Positions 1-8,536 of a stretch of 64,000 nucleotides of DNA are shown here, in pieces. Within the stretch, counting starts at the first letter, position 1; every line of letters begins with the position of its first letter. Position numbers and translations under genes: made by a program. The DNA is from Roseovarius gaetbuli (GTDB lineage Bacteria > Pseudomonadota > Alphaproteobacteria > Rhodobacterales > Rhodobacteraceae). The notes beneath the pieces were generated by a model. It made no database searches. It was not told where the DNA came from and saw only the letters and a program-made list of their open reading frames with translations. The stretch covers positions 124,001-188,000 of the forward strand of contig NZ_FWFJ01000002.1 of assembly GCF_900172365.1 (NCBI RefSeq), read 5' to 3'.

Positions 1-90
1 TTTGCAGGGGTGACGGGAGTATTTTTTGGCTACTACCCTGCTCGAATCGCAGCAAGATCCAACCCGATTGATTGCTTAAGGAGCAACTAA
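1..90 (+). CDS. C-terminal fragment of MacB/FtsX-type ABC transporter permease
   Basis: Frame 1 is open from the first base to TAA at 88-90 and encodes 29 residues. It contains GVFFGYYPARIAARSNPI, the typical last membrane-helix exit and tail of MacB/YknZ/FtsX-like permeases, which end with a glycine-rich helix, YPA-x-(K/R)-A and DPI-x-x-(L)R. The rest of the gene lies before the window. The protein would be an inner-membrane permease of a lipoprotein, antimicrobial peptide or efflux ABC system. Family assignment rests only on this tail. Confidence 0.72.
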   Translation, partial: FAGVTGVFFGYYPARIAARSNPIDCLRSN

Positions 91-457
91 GGTATTGCGA
101 GTTTTCCGTCATAAAAAGATTTGGCATAGTATTGCCTGATCGGTGGTGAGGGCTCAGACGCGCGGTTGCCGCTGAGGAATTGAGCCTTGAAGAAGCATCA
201 AAACGATTATCAATCTAAATCCTGATGGCCTGGAGCCAATCGCGTTGGGTTTTCCCTGAAATCAAAACGCATGGGCAAGCGCGCCTGTAGATTTTCTGAA
301 TTACGTCTAAGGCCACAACCTTTGTCTATCTCCCATATACCATTCGGGCTAGCAAAAATAAGCTAAAAAAAACACGTTTGGCCAAGCTCGTCCGAGTGAT
401 GTGGGGTTTTTCATTTTCTGTTTCACTGCAGATACCAACAACAAAATGGAGGGTAAC
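91..457. other. Non-coding stretch upstream of small secreted protein gene
   Basis: These 367 bases are clearly more AT-rich than the rest of the window and hold no convincing reading frame on either strand. They presumably contain the 3' end of the ABC transporter transcript and the promoter for the gene at 458. I found no T-tracted hairpin and no clear -35/-10 pair. Confidence 0.5.
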
Positions 458-739
458 ATGAAAAAGATTTTTGCAATGACTGTCGCTGCCGTTCTCGGCT
501 TTTCGGGTATGGCGTTCGCAGGTGAGCCGCAAGGTCAGGCATCCGGACAAGGGTGTACCAATACCACAGCTGGGGATCAGAAAAATCCGGGGAAGCTGTT
601 TCAGGCCTTTAAAAATGGAGAGGGCCCTGCTGCTTTCGAAGGGCTTAATCCAAAGGAAATTGCAGAACTTGCTGGGGACGTTCCGTCGGGCAAAGTATCT
701 GACATAATCAAGCTCGTCTGCGACAATAGCCCGAGCTGA
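458..739 (+). CDS. Small secreted protein of unknown function
   Basis: The product is 93 aa. The start is the ATG at 458 because a strong GGAGGG ribosome binding site lies at 448-453 and the first residues form a typical Sec signal peptide (MKKIFAMTVAAVLGF..., cleavage after AFA at about residue 21). The mature protein is about 72 aa with two cysteines (in GQGCTN and KLVCDN) that could form a disulphide in the periplasm. I recognise no family. The gene is monocistronic, with a strong terminator about 50 bases downstream. An upstream in-frame ATG at 401 lacks an RBS and would bury the signal peptide. Confidence 0.8.
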   Translation: MKKIFAMTVAAVLGFSGMAFAGEPQGQASGQGCTNTTAGDQKNPGKLFQAFKNGEGPAAFEGLNPKEIAELAGDVPSGKVSDIIKLVCDNSPS

Positions 740-1154
740 GGCGACTGGTATTCAAGGCATTGCATTTAGCACGGCCAAGCCTTGAAGAAGAGCCCCCGTT
801 TGGGGGGCTCTTTGTTTGTTCTTTTCCCCTTGCGCGCTCAAACCGCCGTCGCCCTTCGATGCGACGTGCGCGCGGGGCGTCCAAGCAGATTCCAATTGTG
901 ACAGCGGCACCAACTACCACAAGATTGGTCCCAAAAATGACACCTAATACTTACCGGATATGACCGCCATTCCTCGAACATCGGTGATCTGATCATCGAC
1001 GTACCTGTCAGGTAGGCTGTAACGCAGAGCGTGAGGCCAGATTACCAGCGACATCAGAGGTGGGCCGCCACCCAACGTTCAGCGAAACCGGGTACGCTGT
1101 TTGGTGTTTGCTGTTGCACGTGCAGAGTGCGGTCCGTCTGTCGGCGAGAGGGCG
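740..1154. other. Intergenic stretch between small secreted protein gene and lysR
   Basis: These 415 bases hold the terminator at 788-813 and otherwise no frame with a credible start, RBS or codon use. The genes on both sides point inwards, so no promoter is required here. Confidence 0.5.
788..813 (+). terminator. Rho-independent terminator after the small secreted protein gene
   Basis: The arms AAGAGCCCCC (788-797) and GGGGGCTCTT (803-812) form a 10-bp GC-rich stem around a short GTTTG loop, followed by a T-rich tail (TTTGTTTGTTCTTTT). Confidence 0.85.
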
Positions 1155-2045
1155 TCAGGACGATCCGTCACGACGAAGGAAATCAATGAACAGCGTCGTT
1201 GCCCGGTCAGGTGTTTCACTTTTCCAGATCGCCACGGTCTGAAGCTGCTCTGACACGTCCTCCAGTGGTACGACGATCAGTCCGGCCCCGACGGAACCGC
1301 GCACGCTTTCCGTCAGGATCGTGACACCCATGCCGCAGGCGACAAGGCCCAGAATGCCAGCCGAATTGAAAGCCTCCTGGACAACGCGGGGCACGAAACC
1401 CGATCTGCGGCACAGCGGGATCAGATAGGCGTGGAAATGTTCCCAATCCTTCGATGTTCCATGCACAAAGTCTTCATGCGCCAGCTCTTCGAGGCGAATG
1501 CTGCTGCGATTGGCAAGGGGGTGATGTTCGTAAAGAACGCAGACAAAGCGCTCGGACTGGATCAGGCATTGATCATAACCAAGGCGGCTAATCGGACCGG
1601 TGACAAAGCCGACGTCCAGCTCTCCAGCGTCGAGTTTGTGAAGCTGGGCGGTGGTGACATCGTGATGCGGTTGCAACACAAGGCCCGGCTGTTGCGCCTG
1701 AAAATCCTTGAGCCGACGCGGCAGCAGGCCGGCAATCGCCATATCCGTATAGCCGATGCGCAACCGTCCGATCTGGCCGTCATGCACGCGGCGGGTGTTT
1801 TCGACCGTGTTCTCGACGGCATTGATCACGCCGCGACAGCCCTCGAGAAAGGTCGTTCCGGCCTGCGTGATCTGAACACTGCGGTTCGTGCGATCAAAAA
1901 GCCTCACCCCAAGCTGATCCTCAAGGTCGCGCACGGCGCGGCTCAGGGCGGGCTGGGCGATGCCCAACCGCTCGGCGGCGCGGCGAAAGTGAAGCTCTTC
2001 CGCGACGGCCATAAAATAACGGATATGCCGAAGACCAAATTTCAT
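1155..2045 (-). CDS. LysR-family transcriptional regulator
   Basis: A 296-aa LysR-type regulator. The N-terminal winged helix-turn-helix (about residues 4-62: RHIRYFMAVAEELHF, AAERLGIAQPALSRAV, LGVRLFDR) is followed by a periplasmic-binding-protein-like co-inducer domain from about residue 90. Length is normal for the family. I chose the ATG at 2045; a GTG three codons upstream (2054) is possible. It is divergently transcribed from the TRAP transporter/amidase operon, and a 23-bp interrupted inverted repeat of LysR type lies between them, so it probably controls that operon in response to the transported compound or a product of it. Confidence 0.9.
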   Translation of the reverse strand: MKFGLRHIRYFMAVAEELHFRRAAERLGIAQPALSRAVRDLEDQLGVRLFDRTNRSVQITQAGTTFLEGCRGVINAVENTVENTRRVHDGQIGRLRIGYTDMAIAGLLPRRLKDFQAQQPGLVLQPHHDVTTAQLHKLDAGELDVGFVTGPISRLGYDQCLIQSERFVCVLYEHHPLANRSSIRLEELAHEDFVHGTSKDWEHFHAYLIPLCRRSGFVPRVVQEAFNSAGILGLVACGMGVTILTESVRGSVGAGLIVVPLEDVSEQLQTVAIWKSETPDRATTLFIDFLRRDGSS

Positions 2046-2058
2046 GATGCCCACAAAG

Positions 2059-2085
2059 TATCAAAGCCAACTAATTTGATATTAT
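2059..2085 (+). promoter_or_regulatory. LysR-type operator and -10 region of the TRAP/amidase operon
   Basis: TATCAAA (2059-2065), a 9-base spacer and TTTGATA (2075-2081) form a perfect interrupted palindrome containing the T-N11-A pattern of LysR-type sites. TATTAT at 2080-2085 is a plausible -10 hexamer for the dctP operon. The site sits between lysR and dctP, which start 13 bases to its left and about 70 bases to its right. Confidence 0.6.
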
Positions 2086-2152
2086 ACTTGCATGGCCCTT
2101 CATGCCAACCTGCGAAGATAATAAAAAACCAACGCACGACATGGAGAGACCA

Positions 2153-3151
2153 ATGCCAACTTTCAAAACGCTGCCCGTCGCGGCATCCGCGCTCACGCTC
2201 GCCCTTGCCGGACAATCGGCGATGGCCGCCGATGTTGTCATCAACCTTGGCTATGCCGCCGCCGAAGGCAGCTCTTACGCGGTGCTTGCCGACAAGTTCG
2301 AGGAGCTGGCCGAAGACTATTCCGGCGGCACCATCGACGTCAAAGTGCGCTGCTGTGGTCAACTTATGGGCGAAGACGAGGCCTTTAAGGCGATGCAGCT
2401 TGGCACGGTCGATATGCATGTGATCACCGGTAACAACATCTCGCCCCACTTCCCGCTGATGGATGCATTTGTGCTGCCCTATATTTTCGAGGATAAGGCC
2501 CACGCCTACCGCGTGCTCGAAGGCGAGGTCGGACAGGGGTTTGCCGATCAGCTGCACGAGGCCACCGGGGTTTACCTTCTGACCTATGGTTTTGTCGGCG
2601 ATCGCGATTTTTACAATTCGCGCAACCCGATCACCAGCATGGCTGATATGGCCGGGCTCAAGGTGCGCGTGCCCAAGAACCAGGTGATGATTGATACCTT
2701 CACCGAATTTGGCGCCGCTCCCATTCCGCTGCCCTGGGCTGACACGCCGACCGCCTTGCAAACCGGCACGGTCGAGGGCGCCGACAATGGCACCTCGTTC
2801 ATCAAGTCGCAGAAATTCTATGAAATCATGCCCTATTTCACCGCGCTTGAGCATTTCACCTATTTCTCGCCGCTCTTTGCCAGCCAGCGGATCATGGACA
2901 AGCTTGACGATGACCAACGCGCCGCCGTGATGCGCGCCGCACGCGAGGCGGGGATCTATCAGAAAGAGGAAATGACCCGTCAGGTGGATGAAATCCGGGC
3001 CTTTCTCGTCGGCGAAGGCGGCATGAAATCCGCCGAGTTCGATCGCACCGATTTCATCGCCGCCGGGCAGCGGGTGCAGGACAATTATGCCGCCGACAAG
3101 GGCGAGGATTTTACCTCGCTGGTGACGGCAATCCGCGCAGCAGCGCAGTAA
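2153..3151 (+). CDS. dctP: TRAP transporter substrate-binding protein, DctP family
   Basis: A 332-aa periplasmic solute-binding protein. The ATG at 2153 is preceded by GGAGAG (2143-2148) and begins a Sec signal peptide that ends near residue 23 (GQSAMAA). Family features include the N-terminal INLGYAAAEGSSYAVLADKFEE lobe, the helix ending in GLKVRVPKNQ with the arginine that usually binds a ligand carboxylate, and GTVEGADNG. It delivers ligand to the DctQ/DctM membrane proteins encoded next. The ligand is unknown; the overlapping amidase gene suggests an amide or related small organic nitrogen compound. Confidence 0.92.
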   Translation: MPTFKTLPVAASALTLALAGQSAMAADVVINLGYAAAEGSSYAVLADKFEELAEDYSGGTIDVKVRCCGQLMGEDEAFKAMQLGTVDMHVITGNNISPHFPLMDAFVLPYIFEDKAHAYRVLEGEVGQGFADQLHEATGVYLLTYGFVGDRDFYNSRNPITSMADMAGLKVRVPKNQVMIDTFTEFGAAPIPLPWADTPTALQTGTVEGADNGTSFIKSQKFYEIMPYFTALEHFTYFSPLFASQRIMDKLDDDQRAAVMRAAREAGIYQKEEMTRQVDEIRAFLVGEGGMKSAEFDRTDFIAAGQRVQDNYAADKGEDFTSLVTAIRAAAQ

Positions 3152-3226
3152 ACCCGCCTCGTCACCCAAGACCTTCGGGCGCGCGATCCCTGCGCGCCCG
3201 CTTACCCTCATGACCAGGAGGTCACC

Positions 3227-3709
3227 GTGCTCGGCAAGCTTGACCGGTATTTCGAGGAAGTGCTCTGTGCCTTTTTCCTCTGCGTCGTTGTCGGCTCTGT
3301 GCTGATGCAGGTGGTGTTGAGGTTCCTGTTTGACACCGCTGCGGTCTGGGCCGAAGAGACCGCCGTTTATGGCATGATCTTTGCGGTCTACCTTGGCGCG
3401 ACGATGGCGGTGCGCGAGCGCGCCCACATCCGCATCACCCTTCTGGTAAGCCGCCTGCCCCGCGCGCTTCAGGTTGGCTGCATCATGCTGGCCGATGCGC
3501 TCTGGGTCGGCTTCGTGATTTTCATGATCGTGCAGACTGTGACCTATACCCAGCTTTTGTTCAACGTCACCTATCAGACCCCCGGTCTGGGGATCGAGCA
3601 ACGCTGGGTTCAGATGTTCATTCCGATGCTGTTTGCCCTGATGCTGTTTCGCATTGCCCAGGTCTATTGGCGCTGGCGCTCTGACGCCTACGAGGGGCTG
3701 CCGCTATGA
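3227..3709 (+). CDS. dctQ: TRAP transporter small permease, DctQ family
   Basis: A 160-aa inner-membrane protein with four predicted helices, as in DctQ. Start is GTG at 3227, with an AGGAG site at 3216-3220 and no better ATG nearby. The motif around EETAVYGMIFAVYLGATMAVRERAHIRI is typical of the family. Its TGA overlaps the ATG of dctM (ATGA, 3706-3709). With DctM it forms the sodium-coupled TRAP permease served by the DctP protein upstream. Confidence 0.92.
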   Translation: MLGKLDRYFEEVLCAFFLCVVVGSVLMQVVLRFLFDTAAVWAEETAVYGMIFAVYLGATMAVRERAHIRITLLVSRLPRALQVGCIMLADALWVGFVIFMIVQTVTYTQLLFNVTYQTPGLGIEQRWVQMFIPMLFALMLFRIAQVYWRWRSDAYEGLPL

Positions 3710-5097
3710 GCGATATGAGCAATCCGAAACCCCGCACCTCGCTGGCGCCGGTCCTCGTGCTTGTCGCGATGATCATCGGCGTGATGGTGGCCGTCCTCGG
3801 GGGGGCCAACGGGCCGATCCTGATGGCCGTGGTCTTTGTCTTCACCATGGCGATCGGCGTGCCCATTCCCTTTGCGGCCGGCATTGCCACCGTCGCCGGG
3901 CTGATCATCGCGGACATCCCGATGACCCTGATGGCGCAGGCCGCCTGGACTGCATTTGAACCCTTTCCTCTGGTGACGATCCCGCTGTTCATTCTTGCCG
4001 GGCAGCTAATGGAACAGGGCGGCATGTCCGAAAAGCTGGTCAATATTGCGCAAAAGCTTGTCGGCGCCTACAAGGGCGGTCTCGGGCTTGTGACCGTCGT
4101 TGCCTGCATGTTCTTTGCCGCCCTCTCGGGCTCTGGCCCGGCGACCACCGCCGCGATTGGCTCCATTACCATCCCCGCGATGCAGGCAGAGGGCTATCGC
4201 TCGCGCTTTGCCGGGGCGATTGCCGCCTCGGCCGGGGCCTTGGGAAGCATGATCCCGCCCTCGAACCTGTTGATCATCTTCGCGCTTGTCACCGACGTGT
4301 CGATCCCACGCCTGTTTCTGGCAGGTATCGTGCCGGGCATCGTGCTGGGCCTGATGCTGATGGTGGTGGTCTTCGTGATCTCGGCCAAAAACGGCTATGG
4401 CGGCACCGGCGAAAAATTCCGCTGGGGGCCGCTGCTCGCCGCGTTCTGGGAGGGCAAATGGGCGGTCATGGCGCCGGTGATCATCCTTGGCGGCATCTAT
4501 GCGGGCATCTTCACCCCATCCGAGGCCGCAGGCGTGGCCGTCGCCTATGGGTTGTTCGTGGGCATGTTCATCTATCGCGGCCTGACCTGGGCCAAGCTGT
4601 TTCATGCGTTCAAGTTTACCGCCATCGTCATCGGCTCGGTCTTGTTCATTCTCGGCTCGACCAAGGCTTTTGGGCAACTCGTCACGCTGTTTGACATCCC
4701 AAGCTCGGTTCTGGCGCTGTTTCAGGGGCTGGTGGACTACCCTTGGCTGGTGATGCTGTTGATCGGTGTGTTCTACATCATCGTCGGCATGTGGCTTGAG
4801 AGCATCCCGCAGATTATCATCTTCACCGCCGTCTTCTATCCGCTGGTGACAAGCCTCGGGGTTGATCCGGTAGTCTTTGGCATCTTCACGGTGATGACCT
4901 GTGAAATCGGTTTCCTGACCCCGCCGATCGGCGTCAACCTGTTCGTCGCCGCGCGGATCAGCAAGATCAGCATCGAGGAGATTTCGGTCGGGGTTCTGCC
5001 GCTGTTGATCCCCTACGTCCTGATGATCCTGCTTCTGGTGTTTTACTCGGACTGGGTGACCTATCTTCCAAATCTTGTTTATGGACCGACACGATGA
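3706..5097 (+). CDS. dctM: TRAP transporter large permease, DctM family
   Basis: A 463-aa polytopic membrane protein with roughly 12 helices, slightly longer than the usual 425 aa because of an N-terminal extension of about 35 residues. FAALSGSGPATTAAIG, GSMIPPSNLLIIFAL and GFLTPPIGVNLFVA are hallmark DctM segments. It is the ion-coupled transport subunit. It overlaps dctQ and the amidase gene by 4 bases each (ATGA), so the transporter and the enzyme are probably translated together. Confidence 0.93.
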   Translation: MSDMSNPKPRTSLAPVLVLVAMIIGVMVAVLGGANGPILMAVVFVFTMAIGVPIPFAAGIATVAGLIIADIPMTLMAQAAWTAFEPFPLVTIPLFILAGQLMEQGGMSEKLVNIAQKLVGAYKGGLGLVTVVACMFFAALSGSGPATTAAIGSITIPAMQAEGYRSRFAGAIAASAGALGSMIPPSNLLIIFALVTDVSIPRLFLAGIVPGIVLGLMLMVVVFVISAKNGYGGTGEKFRWGPLLAAFWEGKWAVMAPVIILGGIYAGIFTPSEAAGVAVAYGLFVGMFIYRGLTWAKLFHAFKFTAIVIGSVLFILGSTKAFGQLVTLFDIPSSVLALFQGLVDYPWLVMLLIGVFYIIVGMWLESIPQIIIFTAVFYPLVTSLGVDPVVFGIFTVMTCEIGFLTPPIGVNLFVAARISKISIEEISVGVLPLLIPYVLMILLLVFYSDWVTYLPNLVYGPTR

Positions 5098-7223
5098 CAA
5101 CAAAGCCCCAAGACCTTCCCCTGCTGGGATATGTGGATCGCCTGTCGGCGCGGCCCGGTGAAACGCTGGCCTTCAAGGTCTCGTCAACCGCAAGCCGCCC
5201 GTTCAACGCGCGCCTTGTAAGGTCCATAAGCGCCGATCCCAACCCCAAGGGGCCGGGCATCATCGAAGAGGACGCATCCGCGTTTTTCGCCACCCAATCC
5301 TTTGCCTCCGTGCACCGCCCCTTCGCGGCGGGCTCTTACGGGATGGCGAAGGAGGTGGTGCAGGCCGCGCCCGAGTCCGCGATCATGCTTTCGGCGATCA
5401 TCTTTCCCATGTTGGTCCCCGGTACCGTTCAAACCGTGCTTGGCTTGGGCCCCTATGACCTGCGGCTTGACGAAAACGGCGCGGCAAGCCTCTGCCTCGG
5501 GGATCAGATTGTCACGACAGGCCAGCCCGTCAAGCTGCGCCAATGGAGTCGGATCACAGCGACGGTGACGCCTAATGCTATCACCCTTGAACAGCAGCCG
5601 TTGACGCGCGTTGCCGCTGCGCCACACGTGGTCACGCAAAAGGGCAGTGCCCCCCTTGCAGCCACAGCCCGCCCCACGGTTGCCGCGCGCCTTGTGGGCG
5701 ATCAGGTGAGCCAGCACTTCAACGGCAAGATCGAGGCCCCCACAATTGCCATTGACGGTCAGCCGCTTTGCGCATGGGACTTTTCCAAAGGCATCAAGAC
5801 CACAACCGCAGAGGCCACGACCGGCCCGGACCTGGCGCTTGTGAACTTTCCGGCGCGGGCCGTGACCGGCGCGCTCTGGGACGGATCGGAGATGAACTGG
5901 ACCCACAAGCCCGCGCATTACGCGGCCATCCATTTTCACGGCGACGATATCTATGATTTCGGCTGGGACACCGATTTTATCTTTACGGTGCCCGACGACA
6001 TGCCCTCGGGCGTCTATGTGATGCGGTTGGAGTGTGACGCGAATGAGGACGCCATCCCGTTCTTTGTCTGCCCCCCGCTGGGGCAGCCCAAGGCCAAGCT
6101 CTGTGTGCTGATCTCGACCTTTACCTATACGATCTACGGCAACCATGCGCGGCCCGATTATGACCCATCCTGGCAAAACCGCATCGCCGACTGGAACGCC
6201 TACCCCCATAACCCGGCAGAGCATCCCCAATATGGGCTTTCGACCTATAACTATCACGCCGACGGCTCCGGGATTTGTCACGCCTCGCATCACCGCCCGC
6301 TGTTCAACCTGCGCCCCGGTTACCTGACCTTTGGCACGACACCCTGTTCCGGCCTGCGCCACTTTCCAGCGGACATGCACCTGATAAGCTGGCTGCACGC
6401 CAAGGGCATCGACTATGATGTGATCACCGACCGCGAGTTGCATGACGACGGCGTCGCGGCGATCAAGGGATACGGCGCTGTCACAACCGGTACGCATCCG
6501 GAATATCACACCGCCAACACCCTTGATGCGCTGCGCGACTATCGCGATGGCGGCGGAACCTTGATGTATCTGGGCGGCAACGGGTTTTACTGGCGTATCG
6601 CGGTGCATGGCGAAAATGACAGCCTGCTTGAAATCCGCCGCGCCGAGGATGGCATCCGGGCTTGGGCGGCGGAACCGGGCGAATACTACAACGCGTTTGA
6701 CGGGGGCTATGGCGGGTTGTGGCGGCGCAATGGCCGCGCCCCGCAAGATCTTGTCGGGATCGGCTTTGCCGCCCAGGGCGAATTCTTCGGCGACCCCTAT
6801 TGCCGGGTCACACGCGACCCCGCGTTTGACTGGGTTTTTCAGGGGATCGACGACGACCTCATCGGGGATTTCGGGTTTTCGGGCAATGGCGCGGCGGGGT
6901 TCGAGCTTGATCATATGGACCACCGGATCGGCACACCTGACAGCGCCGTTCTTCTGGCCCGCTCGGTCACGCGGGACGCGGGCTTTATGCTGGTGCCCGA
7001 AGAGCAACTGACCCATCTCACCAACCTGACAGGCGGCACCGCCAAGGACGCCATGCATGCCGACATGATCTATGCCGACTATCCCGGCGGCGGGCGTGTC
7101 TTTGCCACCGGATCAATCACCTTTTGCGGAAGCCTGCCGTGGAACGGCTATGACAATGACGTGTCGCGCTTGCTTGAAAACGTCATGCTGAAATTCCTGG
7201 GCGCGCCTATAACGCCCTGCTGA
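5094..7223 (+). CDS. N,N-dimethylformamidase large-subunit-like amidohydrolase
   Basis: A 709-aa cytoplasmic protein of the N,N-dimethylformamidase (DMFase) beta-subunit family. It begins with the characteristic LGYVDRLSARPGETLAFKVS segment, has a beta-rich N-terminal half, and has the catalytic domain in the C-terminal half. Characterised DMFase uses a mononuclear iron held by a Tyr, a His and a Glu. Here the likely equivalents are His468 and Glu470 in THPEYH, and a tyrosine near 385-387 in STYNYHADG. The known enzyme has a separate small subunit of about 130 aa; no such gene is adjacent. The start overlaps dctM (ATGA). The substrate may be a formamide or another small amide; exact specificity cannot be read from sequence. 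Confidence 0.78.
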   Translation: MTTKPQDLPLLGYVDRLSARPGETLAFKVSSTASRPFNARLVRSISADPNPKGPGIIEEDASAFFATQSFASVHRPFAAGSYGMAKEVVQAAPESAIMLSAIIFPMLVPGTVQTVLGLGPYDLRLDENGAASLCLGDQIVTTGQPVKLRQWSRITATVTPNAITLEQQPLTRVAAAPHVVTQKGSAPLAATARPTVAARLVGDQVSQHFNGKIEAPTIAIDGQPLCAWDFSKGIKTTTAEATTGPDLALVNFPARAVTGALWDGSEMNWTHKPAHYAAIHFHGDDIYDFGWDTDFIFTVPDDMPSGVYVMRLECDANEDAIPFFVCPPLGQPKAKLCVLISTFTYTIYGNHARPDYDPSWQNRIADWNAYPHNPAEHPQYGLSTYNYHADGSGICHASHHRPLFNLRPGYLTFGTTPCSGLRHFPADMHLISWLHAKGIDYDVITDRELHDDGVAAIKGYGAVTTGTHPEYHTANTLDALRDYRDGGGTLMYLGGNGFYWRIAVHGENDSLLEIRRAEDGIRAWAAEPGEYYNAFDGGYGGLWRRNGRAPQDLVGIGFAAQGEFFGDPYCRVTRDPAFDWVFQGIDDDLIGDFGFSGNGAAGFELDHMDHRIGTPDSAVLLARSVTRDAGFMLVPEEQLTHLTNLTGGTAKDAMHADMIYADYPGGGRVFATGSITFCGSLPWNGYDNDVSRLLENVMLKFLGAPITPC

Positions 7224-7277
7224 CCGAACCAGGGTTTCAGGTTGGCTGAAAGCGGCCGGATCCACATTCATGAAGCG

Positions 7278-7303
7278 TGATCCGCCTGCGCGCAGGCGGA
7301 TCA
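7278..7303 (+). terminator. Perfect 26-bp palindrome after the amidase gene
   Basis: TGATCCGCCTGCG (7278-7290) is followed directly by its exact reverse complement (7291-7303). As RNA this would form an 11-bp stem with a CGCG loop. No T-tract follows, so it could be a transcript-end or processing hairpin rather than a canonical terminator, or a protein-binding site ahead of the polyamine genes. Confidence 0.5.
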
Positions 7304-7410
7304 ACAGTGGCCGCCCGCTTGTCTGTGGCAACTCATGGTTTGCCTTATCCAGCAACATAAACTAATTGGAAACCCCACCGACATAATCGGCCCAAAGACA
7401 GGATGTTGCC

Positions 7411-8505
7411 TTGCAGACCCCTTTTTACCTTATCGACAAGTCACGCCTTTTGACCAACATGCAAAAGATTGCATGGCTGCGCGAGGCCTCCGGTGCAAAG
7501 TCTCTTCTGGCGTTGAAATGCTTTGCGACATGGTCGGTGTTTGACTTTATGGCGCAGTATATGGATGGCTCAACCTCGTCTTCGCTTTACGAGGTGAAAC
7601 TGGGATTTGAGAAGTTTCCGGGCGAGACCCACGCCTATTCGGTGGCCTACGCCGATCACGAAATAGCAGAGGTTCTGGCCAATTGCGACAAGGTCATCTT
7701 CAACTCTATCGGGCAACTTGATCGGTTTGATGCCGCCTCGCAGAACCACATCCGCGGTTTGCGGGCCAACCCCGGCGTTTCGACCTCGGAGTTTGACATC
7801 GCCGACCCCTCGCGCCCCTTTAGCCGACTTGGCGAACATGACCCGGCACAGATTGCCGCCGTGGCGGATCGCATCAGCGGGCTGATGTTTCACAACAACT
7901 GTGAGAATGACGATTTCGACCGGTTTTCAGAGATGCTGGCGCTGATCGAAGAGCGGTTCGGCGACACCCTGCACCGGATGGATTGGGTCAGCCTTGGGGG
8001 CGGCATCCACTTTACCGGCGCGCAGTATCCGCTGGATCGTCTAGCCGAGCGGCTCAGGCAGTTTTCACAGACATATGGCGTGCAGGTCTATCTTGAACCG
8101 GGCGAAGCGGCGATCACCGGGGCCGCCACGCTAGAGGTCACGGTGCTGGACACGCTTTACAACGGCAAGAACCTGGCCATCGTCGATAGCTCGATCGAGG
8201 CGCATATGCTTGACCTTCTGATCTATCGGGAACCGGCAAAGATTGCCCCCAATACCGGCGCGCATGACTGGGTGATCTGCGGCAAATCCTGTCTTGCCGG
8301 GGATATTTTCGGCGAATTCAAGTTCGATGCCCCGCTCAAACCGGGCGATCGGATTTCGTTTCAGGACGCCGCAGGCTATACAATGGTCAAGAAGAACTGG
8401 TTTAATGGTGTGAAGATGCCCGGCATCGCCATCCGCGAACTGGACGGAAGCATCGTAAAGGTGCGCGACTTTGGCTATGAGGATTTTCAATCCGCTCTCT
8501 CTTGA
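7411..8505 (+). CDS. nspC: Carboxynorspermidine/carboxyspermidine decarboxylase
   Basis: A 364-aa PLP-dependent decarboxylase of the alanine-racemase fold (fold III). Lys36 in SLLALKCFATW is the expected PLP lysine; DWVSLGGGIHFTG and EPGEAAITGA are the usual phosphate and substrate loops. It removes CO2 from carboxyspermidine (or carboxynorspermidine) to give spermidine, the alternative route common in bacteria lacking SpeE. The start is TTG at 7411, preceded by ACAGGA; no in-frame ATG lies before it. The gene for the partner dehydrogenase follows 31 bases later. Confidence 0.9.
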   Translation: MQTPFYLIDKSRLLTNMQKIAWLREASGAKSLLALKCFATWSVFDFMAQYMDGSTSSSLYEVKLGFEKFPGETHAYSVAYADHEIAEVLANCDKVIFNSIGQLDRFDAASQNHIRGLRANPGVSTSEFDIADPSRPFSRLGEHDPAQIAAVADRISGLMFHNNCENDDFDRFSEMLALIEERFGDTLHRMDWVSLGGGIHFTGAQYPLDRLAERLRQFSQTYGVQVYLEPGEAAITGAATLEVTVLDTLYNGKNLAIVDSSIEAHMLDLLIYREPAKIAPNTGAHDWVICGKSCLAGDIFGEFKFDAPLKPGDRISFQDAAGYTMVKKNWFNGVKMPGIAIRELDGSIVKVRDFGYEDFQSALS

Positions 8506-8536
8506 ATCAAACAAACAGACGAGGTCTTTTGAATAC

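Noticed and set aside
15-29. GGGAGTATTTTTTGG at the window start, similar to the recurrent intergenic element
   Set aside because: It lies inside the coding tail of the MacB-like permease (GVFFG) and lacks the GAACGATG part, so it is coincidental.
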